From Cyanobacterium stanieri LEGE 03274 (GTDB taxonomy: Bacteria; Cyanobacteriota; Cyanobacteriia; Cyanobacteriales; Cyanobacteriaceae): a stretch of DNA of 64,000 nucleotides. Below, one piece after another: positions 27,498 to 37,702 of the stretch (positions are counted from its first letter, which is position 1; each line of letters opens with the position of its first letter). Under the pieces are notes generated by a model that did no database searches, was not told where the DNA came from, and was given only the letters and a program-made list of their open reading frames with translations. The translations under genes and the position numbers were made by a program. The stretch spans positions 146,646 to 210,645 of the forward strand of contig NZ_JADEWC010000001.1 of assembly GCF_015207825.1 (NCBI RefSeq), written 5' to 3'.

Positions 27498-28574
27498 AAT
27501 ATATCCTTCGATCAAAAAATCATCATCAAATCTTTGTAAACTAACATTATGTAACTTTAAAGCATCTTGCATCGCATTAATATCTAAATCTCCCACAGGA
27601 TTAAAACCCCCTTGCCCACCGATTATTTTTGGGGCGATAAACCCTAATACCTTTTGTATCATACCAGAGGCGATCGCCCTTGCCCCCAAATTACCACCAC
27701 ATTCCCAGAAAACAGAATTAAAACCACGCTCATATAAACTATCCATCACCACCGTAGGAGAAAGATTTTCATACTCCAAAACCTCCACCCCCCGAGATAA
27801 CAAATAAGTCTTAAGAGGAGAATCAACATCTTGAAGGAGAGTAAAAACCACCGTAGGCGCCATGGTAGTATCCCACAAATGACAATCCATAGGTAAATCA
27901 AAACCCTTGGACATTACCACCCGCAAAGGATTATGGCTACTCATCCCATGGGTAGTTAAACGGGGATTATCTTTTCTTACCGTATTTCCCCCCACTACCA
28001 CCGCATCACACCCAGAACGCAAAAAATGAACATAATCCCGTGACTTTTGCCCCGTAATCCACTTACTATCGCCCGTTGCCGTCGCAATCTTACCATCAAC
28101 CGTCATCGCATACTTTAAAATACCAAAAGGGCGTTTATAAATAACACGATGAATAAAAGCCTCATTCAACTGCCGACAGGCTTCCTCCTCCACCCCCACC
28201 TTAACATCTATTCCAGCGGCCACCAGACGCTTAATACCACCACCCGCAACCCTTTCATCAGGATCCACCATTCCCACCACAACTTGACTAATTCCTGCCT
28301 TAATAATCGCCTCCGTACAAGGGGGAGTTTTACCATGATGATTACAGGGCTCAAGGTTGACATAAATTGTCGCCCCCCTAGCCTCCTCTCCAGCCTGCTT
28401 TAGGGCAAAAACTTCAGCATGGGGTAATCCCGCCCGAGGATGGAAGCCCCTGCCCACAATTTGACCATTTTTAACCACCACTGCACCCACCAACGGATTA
28501 GGGGAGGTTCTTCCCAGTGCTTTTTTGGCTAACTCTAAGCACTCTGAGATCATTTTTTGGTCAAACTGATTCAT
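27468..28574 (-). CDS. ribD: Bifunctional riboflavin biosynthesis deaminase/reductase
   Basis: RibD deaminates and then reduces the pyrimidine intermediate in riboflavin synthesis. The N-terminal deaminase (1-145) has the zinc motif HAE (52-54) and PCNHHGKTPPC with Cys77 and Cys86. The C-terminal reductase (about 150-360) has KYAMTVDGKIATATGDSKWITG and LTTHG, then FWECGGNLGARAI. Length 368 is typical. The final about eight residues are encoded by a TTGTCCA heptad repeat and extend past the usual end of the fold. No other rib gene is nearby. Confidence 0.96.
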   Translation of the reverse strand: MNQFDQKMISECLELAKKALGRTSPNPLVGAVVVKNGQIVGRGFHPRAGLPHAEVFALKQAGEEARGATIYVNLEPCNHHGKTPPCTEAIIKAGISQVVVGMVDPDERVAGGGIKRLVAAGIDVKVGVEEEACRQLNEAFIHRVIYKRPFGILKYAMTVDGKIATATGDSKWITGQKSRDYVHFLRSGCDAVVVGGNTVRKDNPRLTTHGMSSHNPLRVVMSKGFDLPMDCHLWDTTMAPTVVFTLLQDVDSPLKTYLLSRGVEVLEYENLSPTVVMDSLYERGFNSVFWECGGNLGARAIASGMIQKVLGFIAPKIIGGQGGFNPVGDLDINAMQDALKLHNVSLQRFDDDFLIEGYIKQWTMDNGQ

Positions 28575-28862
28575 AGCTCCATGGTTGAAAATCAGAAAAA
28601 AACTTGTAACCCTTATGAAACATAAGTTGTAGGTAATTTTAAAAAAAAGTTTTACAAAACTTTCCCTTATGCCTTATGATTGATTAGTGGTCAACTTTAC
28701 TATTATGCCGTAACTAATCCAAGAAAGACAAGGTTAGTAATAGTAAAAGGCGAGTTTGTTATGCGAAAAACTCAAAAAAATGACCGAGATTTACGCACTA
28801 TTATGTATAATTTTAATTCCCTAGATCTTATTAACTAATCTAGTATAGATAATTATTGTCTT

Positions 28863-29819
28863 ATGCAACCTTTACCCAAGAATATTGATACAATCCGTGT
28901 TTATTTGAAAGAAATTGGTCGAATTCCTCTATTAACCCAAGAGGAAGAGATTATTTATGCTAAACATATTCAAGAGCTAGTTTCCCTCGAAAAAAAGAAA
29001 GAAACCCTTGCTAAAAAACTCGATCAAGAACCCACTTTGGAAGAATGGGCAAAGGCTGCCAAAATTTCCGAAAAAAATTTACAAATTAAAATCACCCAGG
29101 GTGAAAAAGCCAAGCGTCGCATGGTAGAAGCAAATCTGCGTTTAGTCGTATCCATCGCCAAAAAATATCTCAAACGCAATTTAGATCTTCTTGATCTTAT
29201 CCAAGAAGGTACTATCGGCATGCAGCGGGGCGTAGAAAAATTTGACCCCACCAAAGGTTATCGTTTCTCTACCTATGCTTATTGGTGGATTCGTCAAGCT
29301 ATTACAAGGGCGATCGCCGAGAAAAGCCGAGCTATTCGCTTACCTTTACATATTACCGAAAAATTAAATAAAATTCGTCAAACCCAAAGAAAACTATCCG
29401 AAGAAAAAGGTCGCCCTGCCACCATTGCAGAACTAGCCGAAGCCTTAGAATTAAGCACCGAACAAGTTAGAGAATACCTTGGTAAAGCCCGTCAACCCCT
29501 CTCCCTAGATCTTAAAGTAGGAGACAACAACGACACCGAATTAGGAGAACTATTAGAAGACAAAGGACAATCCCCAGAAGACTTCACCGACTATTCTTGT
29601 TTACAATTCGACCTCAAGAAAATGATGTCCGAATTAACCCAGCAACAGCAAGACGTAATTAGATTACGTTACGGCTTAGAAGACGGAAAACCCCTCACCC
29701 TCTCCAAAATTGGTGACATTCTCAGCATCTCCCGCGAAAGAGTCAGACAAATCGAAAGAGAAGCTCTCACTAAACTAAGAAAGCGCAAAGAAGTAATCCA
29801 AGAATATATTGCCAGTTAA
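28863..29819 (+). CDS. Group 2 RNA polymerase sigma factor (SigD/SigB-like)
   Basis: The protein has sigma-70 regions 1.2 ([20 protein letters not shown]), 2 ([46 protein letters not shown]), 3 and 4 ([28 protein letters not shown]). It lacks the long region 1.1 of the primary factor SigA, so it belongs to group 2, used for stress and light responses. Its length of 318 residues recalls SigD of Synechocystis, but sorting among SigB, SigD and SigE needs a tree. It has a clear terminator. The roughly 290-bp leader between ribD and this gene holds a possible 25-codon ORF at 28761-28838. Confidence 0.9.
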   Translation: MQPLPKNIDTIRVYLKEIGRIPLLTQEEEIIYAKHIQELVSLEKKKETLAKKLDQEPTLEEWAKAAKISEKNLQIKITQGEKAKRRMVEANLRLVVSIAKKYLKRNLDLLDLIQEGTIGMQRGVEKFDPTKGYRFSTYAYWWIRQAITRAIAEKSRAIRLPLHITEKLNKIRQTQRKLSEEKGRPATIAELAEALELSTEQVREYLGKARQPLSLDLKVGDNNDTELGELLEDKGQSPEDFTDYSCLQFDLKKMMSELTQQQQDVIRLRYGLEDGKPLTLSKIGDILSISRERVRQIEREALTKLRKRKEVIQEYIAS

Positions 29820-29832
29820 TTAAATTATTTTT

Positions 29833-29857
29833 GACCTCCTAACAGGAGGTTTTTTTG
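29833..29857 (+). terminator. Rho-independent terminator of the sigma factor gene
   Basis: ACCTCCT-AAC-AGGAGGT forms a perfect stem followed by seven T, 14 bp after the stop codon. Confidence 0.92.
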
Positions 29858-30031
29858 TATCAGACACAACAGCTAACTTGACTATCTCTACACAATTCAA
29901 GCAACAACTTTATATTAAGAACATTGAAAGTAAAAAAACATAAACAAAATCTTTAAAAATTTAATTTATATCTATAAATAAAGCCACTATAATAACTACT
30001 AATAGGAAATAATTTTTTAAATATAAATAAT

Positions 30032-30943
30032 ATGAAAGGAATATATATAATAGCTAATGATAAAGTTTTAGATAACTGTATTACCTTACTAAATAGTATT
30101 AGATTATATGACAAAGACGTTCCAATTACTTTAATTCCCTATGATGATAATTATCATCAAGTATTTAATATATTATCTAAAAAATATAAGGTTACTTTAT
30201 ATCCTGATTTGGACTTTATTGATAAATTATCTAATAATTTACATAGCATTTTTGGAGAGAATTTTTTTGCCCGTCCTAATCAATTTAGAAAACAAGCCTG
30301 TTGGTTTGGTGAATATGATGAATTTCTATATATTGACACTGACATTATTGTTTTTGATAAAATTATTCAATGCTTAGATTATCTTCAAGACTATGATTTT
30401 ATTGCTTGTGATTACCAAGGCAAAAAAGGAATTCAAAATGTTTTTAGTCAACAAGTAATTGACAACAATATTTTTACATCTGAACAACTAAAAGATATCT
30501 TCAATTGTGGTTTTTGGGGTTCTAAAAAGAAGATTATCTCCGAAGAAACTTTATATAAAATTTTTAAAGAATGTTCTCAAAATTTGCAATATTTTGACTT
30601 CACCCAAAAAACATCCGACCAACCCATTATTAACTATTTGATATTAACCCAAGTAAAGAAAAGATTAAACTTAACACAAATTACCGATGATGAACCAGGT
30701 AACTGGGCTGGTTCAAAGCATTTCATCGAAAAAGATCATAAACTCTATGACAACGGTAAGCCATTACGCTATTTACACTGGGCGGGAGTTCCCTTGCACC
30801 CTGGGGGGAATTATTATGAGTTATGGCAACATTATCGCTATCTAGGAGAAGAAAAACCTCTCCCCATGGCAACTAACACAATCCATAAAAAAAATTATTG
30901 GCAAACCCTAAAAAATAAAGCTAGAAAACTATTCAGTAAATAA
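30032..30943 (+). CDS. Npun_R2821/R2823-type glycosyltransferase-like protein
   Basis: This 303-residue protein looks like a GT-A fold nucleotide-sugar enzyme related to family 8. Its N-terminus (KGIYIIANDKVLDNCITLLNSIR) is a typical first strand and helix, and a DxD-like motif DTDIIVF (about residues 107-113) would bind the metal and sugar nucleotide. I recall the family from cyanobacterial annotations under the Npun_R2821/Npun_R2823 label. No acceptor is known. It lacks a signal peptide and membrane helices. The leader is very AT-rich, and it converges with the PBP1A gene only 14 bp away. Confidence 0.7.
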   Translation: MKGIYIIANDKVLDNCITLLNSIRLYDKDVPITLIPYDDNYHQVFNILSKKYKVTLYPDLDFIDKLSNNLHSIFGENFFARPNQFRKQACWFGEYDEFLYIDTDIIVFDKIIQCLDYLQDYDFIACDYQGKKGIQNVFSQQVIDNNIFTSEQLKDIFNCGFWGSKKKIISEETLYKIFKECSQNLQYFDFTQKTSDQPIINYLILTQVKKRLNLTQITDDEPGNWAGSKHFIEKDHKLYDNGKPLRYLHWAGVPLHPGGNYYELWQHYRYLGEEKPLPMATNTIHKKNYWQTLKNKARKLFSK

Positions 30944-30957
30944 CCTAACACCCGTTT

Positions 30958-32889
30958 TTATTTTGCTTCAGGACGTTCAAATTGAGAAGCCGCAGGAAAG
31001 GGTAACACTGGTTCATTTTCCAATGCCATATTCATAAACTGTCGCCACACAGGAGCGGCAGTGCCACCCCCTGTTACCCCTCTTCCTAAGGTTTGATTAA
31101 AGTCATCATTGCCAATCCATACCGCCACTGACAACTGAGGTACATAACCCACAAACCAAACATCACGCTCTCCGCTGGTAGTTCCCGTCTTACCCGCCGC
31201 AGGCCTACCTATATTGGCAGCAGGGGCAGTTCCCCCTGGACGCAATACATTTTGTAACACTGTTGTTAATGATGCAGTTGACCATTCATCTAAGACTAAT
31301 TTAGGTTTAGGAGTATTATCGATAATGGTATTACCATCACTATCTGTCACTTGTAAAATCATAGTAGTCTCCGATTGCCAACCATTACTGGCAAAAGTAG
31401 CATAGGCACTCGCCATTTCCATCGGTGTTATACCAATAGGGCCTAGAGGAAGAGATATAACAGGTTGTAAAGGACTTTCAATGCCTAAGGTACGAGTAAC
31501 ATCAATAACACTATCAAGACCTATTTCCTGACCTACCACCACTGCAGGAATATTAAGAGATACTGTCAAGGCGTGGTTAATACTCACATCGCCTCCCCCC
31601 ATGTCACCGCCATAGTTTTGGGGACGATAAATTCCCGAACCATCCCGATAACCACGGGAATAGTTAGCTACACTACTGGCAGGACTATATTTTCCTGTGG
31701 CAAAAGCGGTATAGAATACGAAGGGTTTGAAAGCCGAACCGGGTTGACGACGAGAATCTAATACTCGGTTAAATTGACTGGTTTCATAATCGATGCCTCC
31801 CACCACAGCTTTTACAAAATGGGTACGAGGATCGATCGCCACTAGCGCCATTTGATCCGCCCTAACTCCCGAACGACGCAAATTTTGATGGGCATTTCTA
31901 ACCAACTCCTCCGCCCGAATTTGCATATTATAATCAAGGGTAGTTTGCACATTTAAACCCCCCTTAATCAACATATCACTACCAAATCGATTAATAACTT
32001 CTTCCCTCACCGCATCAGTAACAAAAGGAAGTCGGCTTCTTTGCCATGCTTGGGGTTTGCCCACCCCTAAAGGCTCAACCTTAGCCGCTTCGGCTTCTTC
32101 TTGGGTAATCCAACCTAAATCAGCCATGCGATTAAGAACTAATGCTTGTCTTCTCTTGGCAATTTCATAATTAATAAAAGGACTAAAAGCCTCCGGGGCT
32201 TGGATAATTCCCGCCATCATCGCTGACTCAGCCAAATTTAAATCTGAAGCGGGTTTATTAAAATAACTTTTAGCCGCAGTTTGTACCCCATAATTATTAT
32301 GACCCCAATAGATATTATTGAGATACATATCAAGGATTTCATCCTTTGTAAAAACCTGTTCAATGCGCAACGCTAAAATGGCTTCGGCCAACTTCCGAGT
32401 ATAGCTCCTTTGATGGGATAGGAACATATTTTTGGCCAATTGCATGGTTAAAGTTGATGCTCCTTCTACCACCCCTCCACTCTGATAGTTAACCACGATC
32501 GCCCTTGCCACACTAGTGGGATTAATACCATCATGATAATAAAAATTACTATCCTCAAAAGCAAGAACAGCTCGTTTTAACTCAGGGGAAATCTCATCTA
32601 ACTCCACCGTTTGTCGATGCTCCTCAGAATGAAAACTAGCCAACAATACCCCTTTAATATCATATACATAACTGGTTTGAGCGGGAACATGACTCCGTAA
32701 AACCCTCACATCGGGAAGATTACGAAAACTGATCGCCAATCCTGCTAAACCTCCTGCCACCACAGAAGTTGTCAACAAAGTTAAACCAAGGAAAGTTCCC
32801 CCTGCAACTTTGGTAACACCTAATACAAAATTTCCCACTTGATTAGGTTTTGGCGGTTGAGTTTTTAACTTAAAAGTAGTAGATGACAC
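30958..32889 (-). CDS. Class A penicillin-binding protein (PBP1A family)
   Basis: A bifunctional peptidoglycan synthase. After a cytoplasmic start and a membrane anchor (about 25-55) comes the GT51 glycosyltransferase domain (about 80-250), with catalytic Glu112 in EDSNFYYHDGI and TLTMQLAKN. The transpeptidase domain follows, with the active-site Ser385 in SAFK, SLN at 444-446 and KTGT at 567-570. The arrangement and 643-residue length suit PBP1A/PBP2c-like enzymes of cyanobacteria. It stands alone, with its promoter in the gap before ndhC. Cyanobacteria have several such paralogues, so no gene number is assigned. Confidence 0.95.
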   Translation of the reverse strand: MSSTTFKLKTQPPKPNQVGNFVLGVTKVAGGTFLGLTLLTTSVVAGGLAGLAISFRNLPDVRVLRSHVPAQTSYVYDIKGVLLASFHSEEHRQTVELDEISPELKRAVLAFEDSNFYYHDGINPTSVARAIVVNYQSGGVVEGASTLTMQLAKNMFLSHQRSYTRKLAEAILALRIEQVFTKDEILDMYLNNIYWGHNNYGVQTAAKSYFNKPASDLNLAESAMMAGIIQAPEAFSPFINYEIAKRRQALVLNRMADLGWITQEEAEAAKVEPLGVGKPQAWQRSRLPFVTDAVREEVINRFGSDMLIKGGLNVQTTLDYNMQIRAEELVRNAHQNLRRSGVRADQMALVAIDPRTHFVKAVVGGIDYETSQFNRVLDSRRQPGSAFKPFVFYTAFATGKYSPASSVANYSRGYRDGSGIYRPQNYGGDMGGGDVSINHALTVSLNIPAVVVGQEIGLDSVIDVTRTLGIESPLQPVISLPLGPIGITPMEMASAYATFASNGWQSETTMILQVTDSDGNTIIDNTPKPKLVLDEWSTASLTTVLQNVLRPGGTAPAANIGRPAAGKTGTTSGERDVWFVGYVPQLSVAVWIGNDDFNQTLGRGVTGGGTAAPVWRQFMNMALENEPVLPFPAASQFERPEAK

Positions 32890-33083
32890 TGTGATTTATT
32901 TAGTAAGTATAGGACAGGTTTTCAATAGGGAAGGGTACGCAATAGCCATCAATAACTATTGTCTATAAATAACATCAAAAATAACTGCGCATGATTCTAA
33001 CACAAACACCCTATAATGTATCAAGATATGACTTGACATTTAATTACCCTTATTTTAAAGCAAAATTTAGTTTAACTTAACTC

Positions 33084-33446
33084 ATGTTTGTTCTTAACGG
33101 TTACGAATACTTTCTCGGATTTTTACTTGTTAGTAGTTTAGTACCCATTCTAGCCCTAACTGCTTCAAAATTACTTAGACCTAGAACGGGAGGCCCTGAA
33201 AGACGCACCACCTACGAATCAGGGATGGAACCTGTGGGCGGAGCTTGGATTCAATTCAACATCCGTTATTATATGTTTGCCTTAGTGTTTGTGGTCTTTG
33301 ATGTAGAAACAGTTTTCCTCTATCCTTGGGCTGTCGCTTTTAATACCCTCGGATTACTCGCTTTTGTGGAAGCCCTTATTTTTATAGCTATTCTTGTGGT
33401 TGCCCTTGTCTATGCTTGGCGTAAAGGTGCTTTAGAATGGTCTTAA
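33084..33446 (+). CDS. ndhC: NAD(P)H-quinone oxidoreductase subunit 3
   Basis: NdhC is a membrane subunit of the thylakoid NDH-1 complex, used for respiration and cyclic electron flow. The 120-residue protein has three helices (about 5-27, 62-85, 89-112) and the conserved loop [46 protein letters not shown]. Length is normal. It is first in the ndhC-ndhK-ndhJ unit, the standard order in cyanobacteria and plastids. A heptad repeat fills the gap to ndhK. Confidence 0.98.
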   Translation: MFVLNGYEYFLGFLLVSSLVPILALTASKLLRPRTGGPERRTTYESGMEPVGGAWIQFNIRYYMFALVFVVFDVETVFLYPWAVAFNTLGLLAFVEALIFIAILVVALVYAWRKGALEWS

Positions 33447-33490
33447 ATCAATTGACAATTAACAGTGGACAATTGACAGTTAAAATTGAG
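33447..33490. repeat. Heptad repeat (GACAATT type) between ndhC and ndhK
   Basis: TTGACAATTAACAGTGGACA and the following TTGACAGTTA are imperfect 7-mers (GACAATT, AACAGTG, GACAATT, GACAGTT). They sit inside an operon rather than between transcription units. Confidence 0.7.
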
Positions 33491-33525
33491 AGAGAAGCAA
33501 AGACAGCTATTAAATTAAAATTATT

Positions 33526-34266
33526 ATGAACAATTCAACCCCTGATTTAGCCACTTTGGAACAAAATGCCAAAGATAAAATCCTCAATCCCATTGCCAGA
33601 AGTCAGGTAACTCAAGATTTATCAGAAAATGTTATCTTAACCACCGTTGATGATTTGCACAACTGGGCAAGATTATCTAGTCTATGGCCTATGCTTTATG
33701 GTACGGCCTGTTGCTTCATTGAATTTGCAGCGCTTATCGGTTCTCGATTCGACTTCGATAGATTTGGTTTAGTACCCCGTTCTAGCCCTCGTCAAGCGGA
33801 TTTGATCATCACTGCAGGTACCATTACCATGAAGATGGCTCCTGCTTTGGTTCGGTTATATGAAGAAATGCCTGAGCCTAAATATGTCATTGCCATGGGC
33901 GCTTGTACCATTACTGGGGGAATGTTCAGCAGTGATTCTACTACCGCCGTGCGGGGAGTTGATAAATTAATCCCTGTGGATGTTTATATTCCTGGTTGCC
34001 CTCCTCGCCCTGAGGCAATTTTTGATGCCATCATCAAGTTAAGGAAGAAAGTGGCCAATGAATCTATCCAAGAAAGGGGTACAGTACAAAAACAAACTAA
34101 CCGCTACTATAGTACAACCCATAACCTCAAGATAGTTGATCCTATTTTAGACGGGAAATATCTTCGTAATGATTCTTTGAAAAATCCCCCTGCAGAGTTG
34201 GCGGCAGCCATGGGTATGCCTGTTAATCCTGCATTAGAAACCAATAAAGAAAAAGAGGAGGCTTAA
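33526..34266 (+). CDS. ndhK: NAD(P)H-quinone oxidoreductase subunit K
   Basis: NdhK is the peripheral-arm subunit that carries the terminal [4Fe-4S] cluster N2, which passes electrons to plastoquinone. The four ligand cysteines are seen: Cys62-Cys63 in TACCFIEF, Cys127 in GACTITGG and Cys158 in [11 protein letters not shown]. The 246-residue length includes the C-terminal extension (from about 200) normal for cyanobacteria. It is followed after 4 bp by ndhJ. Confidence 0.98.
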   Translation: MNNSTPDLATLEQNAKDKILNPIARSQVTQDLSENVILTTVDDLHNWARLSSLWPMLYGTACCFIEFAALIGSRFDFDRFGLVPRSSPRQADLIITAGTITMKMAPALVRLYEEMPEPKYVIAMGACTITGGMFSSDSTTAVRGVDKLIPVDVYIPGCPPRPEAIFDAIIKLRKKVANESIQERGTVQKQTNRYYSTTHNLKIVDPILDGKYLRNDSLKNPPAELAAAMGMPVNPALETNKEKEEA

Positions 34267-34270
34267 AATA

Positions 34271-34801
34271 GTGACTGAAGAAAATCAAGAAAATGTAGAA
34301 ACCACTGAAGCAACTGAAATTGTTGAGGCAGGAGAAACTTCTAAGTGGTTAACGGAAAATGGTTTTGATCACCAATCTTTGGAAAAAGATCATTCTGGTA
34401 TTGAGTTAATACAGGTTGAGCCTGAGTATTTATTGCCTATTTGTACGGCTTTGTATGCCTATGGTTTTAATTATCTTCAGTGCCAGGGGGCTTATGATTT
34501 GGGCCCGGGTAAGGAGTTGGTGAGTTTTTATCATCTAATTAGGGTTGGTGATAATGCTGATACTCCCCAAGAGGTGAGAATTAAGGTTTTCTTGAATCGT
34601 GAAGAGCCCAAAGTTCCTTCGGTATATTGGATTTGGAAGGCGGCTGATTGGCAGGAGCGCGAAAGTTATGATATGTATGGCATTATTTATGAGGGTCATC
34701 CTAATCTTAAGCGTATTTTGATGAATGAAGATTGGGTGGGTTGGCCTTTACGCAAAGATTATATTTCTCCTGATTTTTATGAGCTTCAGGATGCTTATTA
34801 A
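34271..34801 (+). CDS. ndhJ: NAD(P)H-quinone oxidoreductase subunit J
   Basis: NdhJ is the NuoC-like peripheral subunit of NDH-1. It has the segment [15 protein letters not shown] and the conserved [46 protein letters not shown], both diagnostic. It begins at a GTG codon just 4 bp after ndhK, so its translation is probably coupled. The first 30 residues are acidic and variable. It closes the ndhCKJ unit with a terminator at 34855. Confidence 0.97.
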   Translation: MTEENQENVETTEATEIVEAGETSKWLTENGFDHQSLEKDHSGIELIQVEPEYLLPICTALYAYGFNYLQCQGAYDLGPGKELVSFYHLIRVGDNADTPQEVRIKVFLNREEPKVPSVYWIWKAADWQERESYDMYGIIYEGHPNLKRILMNEDWVGWPLRKDYISPDFYELQDAY

Positions 34802-34854
34802 TTAATATTTTTGTTTATATTTTGGGTGATCTTTTTGCGTTTTTTGTAGGACGC

Positions 34855-34874
34855 AGGGCGATCGCCCTTTTTTT
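34855..34874 (+). terminator. Terminator of ndhCKJ built on a HIP1 palindrome
   Basis: AGGGCGATCGCCCT followed by T7 forms a short hairpin with a GATC loop. The HIP1 octamer GCGATCGC (34858-34865) is the centre of the stem. It lies 53 bp after the ndhJ stop codon. Confidence 0.7.
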
Positions 34875-34941
34875 GTGCTTTGACACTCTTTTTTCTATGG
34901 TTCTATAATAATGAATAAAATAAATTATTCTTAGTCAAAAT

Positions 34942-35502
34942 ATGATTGCTACTCAACCATTGACTGATAAATTATCCTCGGAACAATATCTAAAAGACGA
35001 GCAAAAAAGTTTAGTAAAACGAGAATACATTAATGGGGAAGTATATGAAATGGCAGGTGCAAGTTCAAATCATGTAACCATTGCAGGAAATATCTTTTTT
35101 TTATTAAAAAGTCATTTAAGAAGAAGCAATTGTCGAGTTTATATTTCGGATATGAAAGTTAAAATTGATCACTTGAATGTGTTTTATTATCCTGATGTGA
35201 TTGTTACCTGCAGTGAAGAAGATAAGAGCTTAAATTATTACAAAAAACAACCACAAATTATTATTGAAGTTTTATCAGATAGTACAGAATCTTTTGATCG
35301 AGGAGATAAATTTGCTGATTATCGTTCCATTGAAACTTTACAAGAATATTTACTTATTTCCCAAACAAAAAAAAGATTAGATTTATTTACGAAAAAAGAT
35401 AATAATGCTTGGGAATTGACTTCTTTTTCCGAAGGAGAAAACTTCAGATTAAATAGCATTAATTTTACCTGTGAAGTAACTGATATTTACGAAGATATAT
35501 AA
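34942..35502 (+). CDS. Uma2 family protein (DUF820, PD-(D/E)XK nuclease fold)
   Basis: This 186-residue protein matches the Uma2 family, which is hugely expanded in cyanobacteria. The pattern is LSSEQYL, then REYINGEVYEMAGASSNHVTIAGNI, the acidic residue Asp85 in YYPDVIV, Glu109 in IIIEVLS, and EYLLISQTKKRLDLF. These fit the restriction-endonuclease-like core. The biological role is unknown; some members are thought to be mobile or defence-related. It is a single gene without a partner between ndhJ and acs. Confidence 0.9.
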   Translation: MIATQPLTDKLSSEQYLKDEQKSLVKREYINGEVYEMAGASSNHVTIAGNIFFLLKSHLRRSNCRVYISDMKVKIDHLNVFYYPDVIVTCSEEDKSLNYYKKQPQIIIEVLSDSTESFDRGDKFADYRSIETLQEYLLISQTKKRLDLFTKKDNNAWELTSFSEGENFRLNSINFTCEVTDIYEDI

Positions 35503-35638
35503 AATTATTCATGTTTTTTTCAATGTTTTATACTGTAATTTATTCCTTTTTAGACATTGATCAACAAAATTTAATAATTAATAACCTAGAAATATTGTAC
35601 AGTAAAGGGTTGAGACGATTTTAAAAATCATATTATCT

Positions 35639-37612
35639 ATGTCACAACCTACAATAGAATCAATTTTAAAAGAAAAAAGAACTTTTAAACCCTCCCCAGA
35701 GTTTGCGAGTAAAGCACATATCCGCAGTTGGGAAAAATATCAGGAATTATATCAAAAAGCCTCGGAAAACCCCTCAGAGTTTTGGGGCGAGTTGGCAGAA
35801 TCAGAACTAGAATGGTTTGAAAAATGGGATCAGGTATTGGATTGGAGTAATCCTCCTTTTGCGAAATGGTTTGTTAATGGCAAAATCAATATTTCCCATA
35901 ACTGTTTAGATCGTCATCTCACCACTTGGAGACGCAATAAAGCCGCCATTATCTGGGAAGGTGAGCCTGGGGATAGTCGTACCCTTACCTATGCTCAGTT
36001 ACATCGTGAGGTGTGCCAAATGGCTAATGTGATTAAGCAATTGGGGGTTAAAAAAGGCGATCGGGTAGCCATTTATATGCCTATGATTCCTGAAAGTGCG
36101 ATCGCCATGTTAGCCTGTGCCAGAATTGGGGCCGTCCATAGCGTCGTGTTTGGCGGATTTAGTGCCGAAGCTCTGCGGGATAGACTCAACGCAGCCGAGG
36201 CAAAATTAGTCATTACCGCCGACGGTGGTTTCCGCAAAGATAAAACCATCGCCCTCAAACCACAGGTTGATTTAGCCCTCGAAGACAATAAAGCCCCTAC
36301 CGTAGATAACGTTTTAGTGGTAGAACGCACCAAAGAAAAAGTCCATATGGAAGCAGGGCGCGATCATTGGTGGCATGACTTACAGGCAGGGGTTAGCGCC
36401 CATTGTCCCGCCGAGCCCATGGACAGTGAGGATATGTTATTTGTTCTCTATACCAGTGGTAGTACGGGTAAACCCAAAGGGGTAGTCCACACCACGGGGG
36501 GATATAACCTTTATGCTCACATTACCAGCAAATGGATTTTTGACCTCAAGGATGATGATGTTTACTGGTGTACCGCTGATGTGGGCTGGATTACAGGACA
36601 TAGTTATATCGTTTATGGGCCTTTATCCAATGGTGCTACTACGGTAATGTATGAGGGAGTGCCACGACCTTCTAATTTAGGTTGTTTCTGGGATGTGGTG
36701 GAAAAATATGGGGTAAATATCTTTTATACTGCTCCCACGGCCATCCGTGCTTTTATTAAAATGGGAGAACATCACCCCAATGCACGGGATTTATCTTCTC
36801 TTCGTCTTTTGGGTACAGTAGGCGAACCCATCAACCCTGAAGCCTGGATGTGGTATCACAAGGTAATCGGTAAGGAAAAATGTCCTATTGTGGATACTTG
36901 GTGGCAAACGGAAACGGGAGGGGTGATGATTACGGCGCTACCTGGGGCAACTCCCACTAAACCTGGTTCGGCTACCCATCCTTTTCCTGGTATTATGGCG
37001 GATGTGGTGGATTTGGATGGTAATCCCGTGGCGGATAATCAGGGGGGTTATTTGGTGGTGAAACATCCTTGGCCTGGAATGATGAGGACGGTATATGGTG
37101 ATCCTGATCGCTTCCGCAATACCTATTGGGAGCATATTGCCCCTAAAGACGGAAATTACCTCTATTTTGCTGGAGATGGGGCGAGAAGGGATGAGGATGG
37201 CTATTTTTGGGTAATGGGTCGTGTGGATGATGTGATTAATGTTTCGGGTCATCGTCTTGGTACTATGGAAGTAGAATCTGCCCTTGTTTCTCATCCTGCG
37301 GTGGCTGAAGCTGCGGTGGTTGGTAAGCCTGATGAGGTGAAGGGTGAGGATATATGCGCTTTTGTTACCCTTGAGGGGGGTTTTGAACCCCATGACGATT
37401 TGGCTAATCAGCTTAAAGCCCATGTGGTACAGGAAATCGGTGCGATCGCCCGTCCTGCTGAAATCAGATTTACTGATGGGATGCCCAAAACCAGATCAGG
37501 TAAAATTATGCGTCGTCTGTTGCGCAGTCTTGCTTCTGGACAAGAAATTGCTGGGGATACCTCTACTTTAGAAGATCGTAGCGTCTTAGATAAACTAAGA
37601 GAGGGCGCATAA
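35639..37612 (+). CDS. acs: Acetyl-coenzyme A synthetase
   Basis: Acs activates acetate to acetyl-CoA via acetyl-AMP. The AMP-binding loop [11 protein letters not shown] (about residue 270), TWWQTETGG, and the C-terminal lid with [17 protein letters not shown] and [14 protein letters not shown] are all present; the Lys in SGKIMRR is the residue acetylated in other species to switch the enzyme off. The 657-residue length is usual. It is monocistronic as far as can be seen, and the methylase-endonuclease fusion begins 90 bp after its stop. Confidence 0.97.
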   Translation: MSQPTIESILKEKRTFKPSPEFASKAHIRSWEKYQELYQKASENPSEFWGELAESELEWFEKWDQVLDWSNPPFAKWFVNGKINISHNCLDRHLTTWRRNKAAIIWEGEPGDSRTLTYAQLHREVCQMANVIKQLGVKKGDRVAIYMPMIPESAIAMLACARIGAVHSVVFGGFSAEALRDRLNAAEAKLVITADGGFRKDKTIALKPQVDLALEDNKAPTVDNVLVVERTKEKVHMEAGRDHWWHDLQAGVSAHCPAEPMDSEDMLFVLYTSGSTGKPKGVVHTTGGYNLYAHITSKWIFDLKDDDVYWCTADVGWITGHSYIVYGPLSNGATTVMYEGVPRPSNLGCFWDVVEKYGVNIFYTAPTAIRAFIKMGEHHPNARDLSSLRLLGTVGEPINPEAWMWYHKVIGKEKCPIVDTWWQTETGGVMITALPGATPTKPGSATHPFPGIMADVVDLDGNPVADNQGGYLVVKHPWPGMMRTVYGDPDRFRNTYWEHIAPKDGNYLYFAGDGARRDEDGYFWVMGRVDDVINVSGHRLGTMEVESALVSHPAVAEAAVVGKPDEVKGEDICAFVTLEGGFEPHDDLANQLKAHVVQEIGAIARPAEIRFTDGMPKTRSGKIMRRLLRSLASGQEIAGDTSTLEDRSVLDKLREGA

Positions 37613-37702
37613 CAAAAATATTAGGGGGTTTAGGTGTTAGGTTTTAAACGCAATAAATATAAGAGCTAAAAATACAATTTCGTAACATCAGTTAATAATA
37701 AA

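Noticed and set aside
34942..35502. Uma2 gene as part of a defence island
   Set aside because: It has no partner genes and the family is everywhere in cyanobacteria. It is 2 kb from the methylase-endonuclease fusion, with acs between them.
36938..37423. A 161-codon minus-strand frame inside acs
   Set aside because: It is antisense to the highly conserved acetyl-CoA synthetase core and is rich in His, Ile and Arg, as expected for a mirror frame.
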